A DNA stretch of 15,424 nt from Thermoplasmata archaeon (GTDB taxonomy: Archaea > Thermoplasmatota > Thermoplasmata > Lutacidiplasmatales > UBA184). Below, one piece after another: positions 13,220 to 15,424 of the stretch. The stretch covers positions 1 to 15,424 of the forward strand of contig JAKIVW010000028.1 of NCBI GenBank assembly GCA_022750355.1, written 5' to 3'. Made by a program: the position numbers and the translations under genes. Below the pieces are notes generated by a model. That model searched no databases and was not told where the DNA came from. It was given only the letters and a program-made list of their open reading frames with translations. Position 1 is the stretch's first letter. Each line of letters opens with the position of its first letter.

Positions 13220-13711
13220 TTGGGGGACGCGCCGAACGAGATCACTCGTCGGGCGCTCGACTCCGCCCTCGCCAGCGCCCGAAGCGCGTATCCCAACGAA
13301 TTCGGCGGAGTACTACGGGCCGATCCTCCGGGCGTCATCGCGGAGCTCATGCTCGTCCCCGGGGGCACCGCGGGGCGTCGCCATGCGAACTTCCATCTGT
13401 ACATGCTGCCCGCCGACCTTTCGGTCGTCGGAACGGTACATTCCCACCCCTCGGGAGCGCTCCACCCTTCCGAGGCGGACCTCCGATTGTTCCGTAACTG
13501 GGGCCGACGCCACTTGATCCTCGGCTCCCCGTTCTCTCCCGGATCCTGGCGGGCCTACGACGGGAACGGAGCGCCGATGTCCCTCCGAGTGGTCGGAGAC
13601 GGTCCGTCCGGCGGGCCCCCGGACGTGCGTCTGCCCGAGTACCGGCCGCGCGCGATCCACCGGCCCGACCGAGAGCCACCCCTCCCGGAGTTCCCGTCGG
13701 ACGAGCCCTAG
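13220..13711 (+). CDS. JAMM/MPN+ metalloprotease (JAB domain)
   Basis: A 163-residue protein of the Mov34/MPN/PAD-1 family. The zinc site is complete: Glu27 (PNEFGG), His74 and His76 in HSHPSG, Ser84 and Asp87, with the exact spacing H-x-H-x7-S-x2-D. Archaeal JAMM proteases cut ubiquitin-like SAMP proteins from targets, and some family members process sulfur carriers. The domain ends near residue 125; a proline/arginine-rich tail of about 35 residues follows, probably disordered. The start is TTG at 13220 with GGTGGA six bases upstream; no ATG or GTG in frame fits the family start. It lies 22 bases after the NAD kinase stop and is probably in the same transcript. Confidence 0.9.
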   Translation: MGDAPNEITRRALDSALASARSAYPNEFGGVLRADPPGVIAELMLVPGGTAGRRHANFHLYMLPADLSVVGTVHSHPSGALHPSEADLRLFRNWGRRHLILGSPFSPGSWRAYDGNGAPMSLRVVGDGPSGGPPDVRLPEYRPRAIHRPDREPPLPEFPSDEP

Positions 13712-13817
13712 TGCGACGTCGACCGGCGGTGGGCGGGATCCCCCATCACGTCACGAGAACCCCGATGTGGGGTGGGGAGTCGTATCGGTGGGCCCACCGT
13801 TTCGCTACCTCGGGCAG

Positions 13818-13829
13818 CTTACAAGTAGG
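13818..13829 (+). promoter_or_regulatory. TATA-like box for the M29-like gene
   Basis: CTTACAAGTA is the only AT-rich stretch in the 141-base gap between the JAMM gene and the next gene. It lies about 30 bases before the ATG at 13853, which would give a leader of only a few bases. No Shine-Dalgarno sequence is seen between the box and the ATG, which supports a leaderless message. Confidence 0.45.
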
Positions 13830-13852
13830 GCCGCCGGCTTCGACCGTACGCC

Positions 13853-14974
13853 ATGACGGAAACCCCCTCGAATCTTCAGCGCGAAGCGTCTCGCAACATC
13901 GTGACCAAGTACCTCAAGGTCCGAGCGGGAGAGAACGCGATCATCGAGTCATGGAACCACACGTTGCCCATGGCCACGGCGATGGTCGACGAGGTCCGTC
14001 GTGTGGGCGGCCACGCCCTCCTGGTCCACGAGGATGAGGACGCGTGGTGGCGCGCGATGGACCGAAAGCAGAACAAACTCCTCGGCCAGTCGAGCGCCCC
14101 GGAGTGGGCGGCGCTGAAAGCCGCGGATGTGTACGTAAATTTCTGGGGTCCGGGCGACACCGACCGCATCGAGAAGGACCACAACTTCGGCGACGAACGG
14201 ACGTTCGACGAAGCGCTCGCCTGGAACTGGCCCTGGTACGGGGTCGCCCAGAGGGCGGGGCTCCGCGGCGTGCGAATGACCCAGGCGTTCGTGACGGAGG
14301 GACGGGCCCGGGAGTGGGGCGTGGACCGCTCGCAGTGGGAGGAAGGCATGCTCCGGGCATCCCTCACCGACCCGGTGGGGACGGCGAAAACCGGGGCTCG
14401 GCTCGCCAAGGCGCTCTCCCACGGGAAGCGAGTGCGGATCACCCACAGTAATGGAACCGACTTGGAAGTGGCCCTGGCCGGGATCGCTCCGCGAGTGCTC
14501 GACGGGAGACCTCACCCGTATCGCAAGGGAGACTCCGCTTCTGGCATGCTGCAGCAAGTCCCCGCCGGATCCGTCGACGTGGCCCTCGACTCCAAGACCG
14601 CGGAGGGGAGCTTTCACGCGAACCGCCGCACCAATATCTGGTGGCACTGGAGCGCCGGGGGAGCGCTCGAATTCACGGACGGCAAGCTTTCCTCGTACTC
14701 CTTCGACGACGGAGAGGAAGACTTTGCGCGTCAGTACAAGCACGGCACGGCGGGCAAGGACCGCACCAGCGTTCTCAAGCTCGGTCTGAACCCGGCCGTC
14801 AAGGACGTACCCAATCTGGAGACCGTCGAGGGCGGCGGCGTTACCCTGCAGATCGGGGGGAACAAGTATCTGAAGGGTACCAACGGGTCGAATTTCTTTA
14901 CTTGGTTTTCCCTCGCCGACGCCGAGATCGCGATCGATGGGTCTCCCGTCATTCGCGCCGGAAAGATCCTCTAG
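13853..14974 (+). CDS. M29 aminopeptidase-like protein lacking the usual metal ligands
   Basis: The 373-residue protein follows the layout of the M29 (aminopeptidase T, AmpS) family: an N-terminal alpha/beta domain (NIVTKYLKVRAGENAIIES..., about 14-60), a middle region with ADVYVNF, and a C-terminal catalytic-type domain starting near RITHSNGTDLEVAL (195-208). In active members this domain holds two Glu, two His, a Tyr and an Asp that bind two metals. Here the PxGE turn reads PAGS (Ser240), the ELGIGxNP block reads VLKLGLNP without the Glu, the VHIALG strand reads VTLQIG (Thr331), and the HWD block reads TWF (350-352). These ligands therefore look lost, so it may be a non-peptidase with another role. 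Alignment was by eye. The ATG at 13853 is supported by a nearby upstream TATA-like box. Single-gene unit, converging with the radical SAM gene. Confidence 0.75.
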   Translation: MTETPSNLQREASRNIVTKYLKVRAGENAIIESWNHTLPMATAMVDEVRRVGGHALLVHEDEDAWWRAMDRKQNKLLGQSSAPEWAALKAADVYVNFWGPGDTDRIEKDHNFGDERTFDEALAWNWPWYGVAQRAGLRGVRMTQAFVTEGRAREWGVDRSQWEEGMLRASLTDPVGTAKTGARLAKALSHGKRVRITHSNGTDLEVALAGIAPRVLDGRPHPYRKGDSASGMLQQVPAGSVDVALDSKTAEGSFHANRRTNIWWHWSAGGALEFTDGKLSSYSFDDGEEDFARQYKHGTAGKDRTSVLKLGLNPAVKDVPNLETVEGGGVTLQIGGNKYLKGTNGSNFFTWFSLADAEIAIDGSPVIRAGKIL

Positions 14975-15020
14975 TGCTGCGTCCACCCTCGCGGCGAAAC
15001 GCGGCGATCGGCGATCCGGC

Positions 15021-15424
15021 CTACTCTCGAACCGGGATCGTCGGGATCGGAAGTCGGTCGGGCATCGAGTTCGGGTCGATCATGGGTCGGGCCGGCCGCT
15101 GGGCCGGGCTCCAGAGCCCGTTGATGCGGGCGAGCGTCTCGAGGAACGCGATGAACCCACGGAAGCCGGCGCGATAGAGCCGAGTGTTCGAACCCTCCCA
15201 GTCGAAGAAGTCGTTGAGCATCGCCTTCGACTGGCGGACCCCGTGCGTCAACGCCCGCTTGAACAGTTCCTCCTGCAGCGGCGAGAGGCGGTCGCGGCGG
15301 AACCAGTCCCGCGATTTGAGGTGCCCGAGCGGGACGAAGAACATCGGGACGAGCAGGCCCTTGAAATCCCAAAGGTCGTCGATGAGGTCGATCGTCTTGG
15401 CGACATCGTCCTCCGTTTCTTGCG
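15021..15424 (-). CDS. Radical SAM protein, C-terminal part only
   Basis: The frame is open from the right edge (first whole codon 15422-15420) to TGA at 15021, giving 134 residues. It begins QETEDDVAKTIDLIDDL, which matches the conserved strand and helix near the end of a radical SAM barrel (usually G-x-P-G-E-T-x-E-D-V). This is followed by DFKGLLVPMFFVPLG and a helical tail with DWFRRDRL, SKAMLNDFFDWEG and INGLWSP. The tail resembles archaeal radical SAM proteins that also carry a B12-binding N-terminal domain, but that part and the Cys triad lie outside the window. An internal ATG at 15344 is not the start. It converges with the M29-like gene, with 46 bases between them. The exact reaction cannot be told. 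Confidence 0.8.
   Translation of the reverse strand, partial: QETEDDVAKTIDLIDDLWDFKGLLVPMFFVPLGHLKSRDWFRRDRLSPLQEELFKRALTHGVRQSKAMLNDFFDWEGSNTRLYRAGFRGFIAFLETLARINGLWSPAQRPARPMIDPNSMPDRLPIPTIPVRE

Noticed and set aside
13736..13774. Imperfect inverted repeat (CCCC-CATC / GATG-GGGG with a one-base bulge and long loop) after the JAMM gene
   Set aside because: Short arms, 16-base loop and no T-tract; not enough for a terminator call in GC-rich DNA.
14975..15020. Search for a terminator between the convergent M29-like and radical SAM genes
   Set aside because: No T-rich tract or stable hairpin on either strand.
1..15424. Search for CRISPR repeats, insertion sequences, integrase or toxin-antitoxin genes and defence systems
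   Set aside because: No spaced direct repeats, transposase or integrase motifs or defence domains were seen; all large frames are explained by housekeeping-type families.

Overview
The window is a gene-dense, GC-rich stretch of archaeal chromosome with no mobile element, CRISPR array or rRNA. The archaeal evidence is a tRNA-Asp interrupted by an intron with a bulge-helix-bulge splice structure, an archaeal-type cis-prenyltransferase, a NOG1-type ribosome-assembly GTPase, a KH-less beta-CASP nuclease, a split glycine decarboxylase P-protein, TATA-like boxes about 26 bases before start sites, and several likely leaderless genes. The high GC and gene content would suit a GC-rich member of Thermoplasmatota or a related euryarchaeal lineage, but the lineage is inference.

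Layout. 2-1354 (+): an MFS transporter cut by the left edge, converging with uppS (1287-2105, -). tRNA-Asp(GTC) (2155-2260, -) has a 33-nt intron in the T-loop at canonical position 59/60. A small membrane protein of 49 residues (2441-2590, +) has its own TATA box and converges with a five-gene minus-strand operon. In transcription order that operon is gcvPA, gcvPB, an M24 Xaa-Pro-type peptidase, a PfkA-family phosphofructokinase with pyrophosphate-type active-site residues, and an MtnA-type isomerase (8599 down to 2523). The first three junctions are 4-base GTGA/ATGA overlaps and the last gap is 7 bases.

8715-10158 (+): the NOG1-like GTPase followed by a small Rieske ferredoxin. 10172-11407 (-): a beta-CASP metallo-beta-lactamase ribonuclease. 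It is divergent from an inositol-monophosphatase-family phosphatase (11471-12322, +) that overlaps NAD kinase (12319-13197) by 4 bases, followed by a JAMM/MPN+ protease (13220-13711). 13853-14974 (+): an M29-aminopeptidase-like protein that seems to have lost its metal ligands. 15021 to the right edge (-): the C-terminus of a radical SAM protein.

How the genes work together. The gcvPA/gcvPB pair makes the glycine decarboxylase P-protein; the H, T and L components are not here. PFK and MtnA add sugar-phosphate chemistry to the same transcript. The phosphatase and NAD kinase look like the separate-gene version of the NADP phosphatase/NAD kinase fusion known from methanogens, and would set the NAD/NADP balance. 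No defence or clearly novel multi-gene system was found. The best leads are the T-loop tRNA intron, the PPi-type PFK in the gcvP operon, the degenerate M29 protein and the unlisted small membrane protein. No gene-free stretch exceeds 300 bases.
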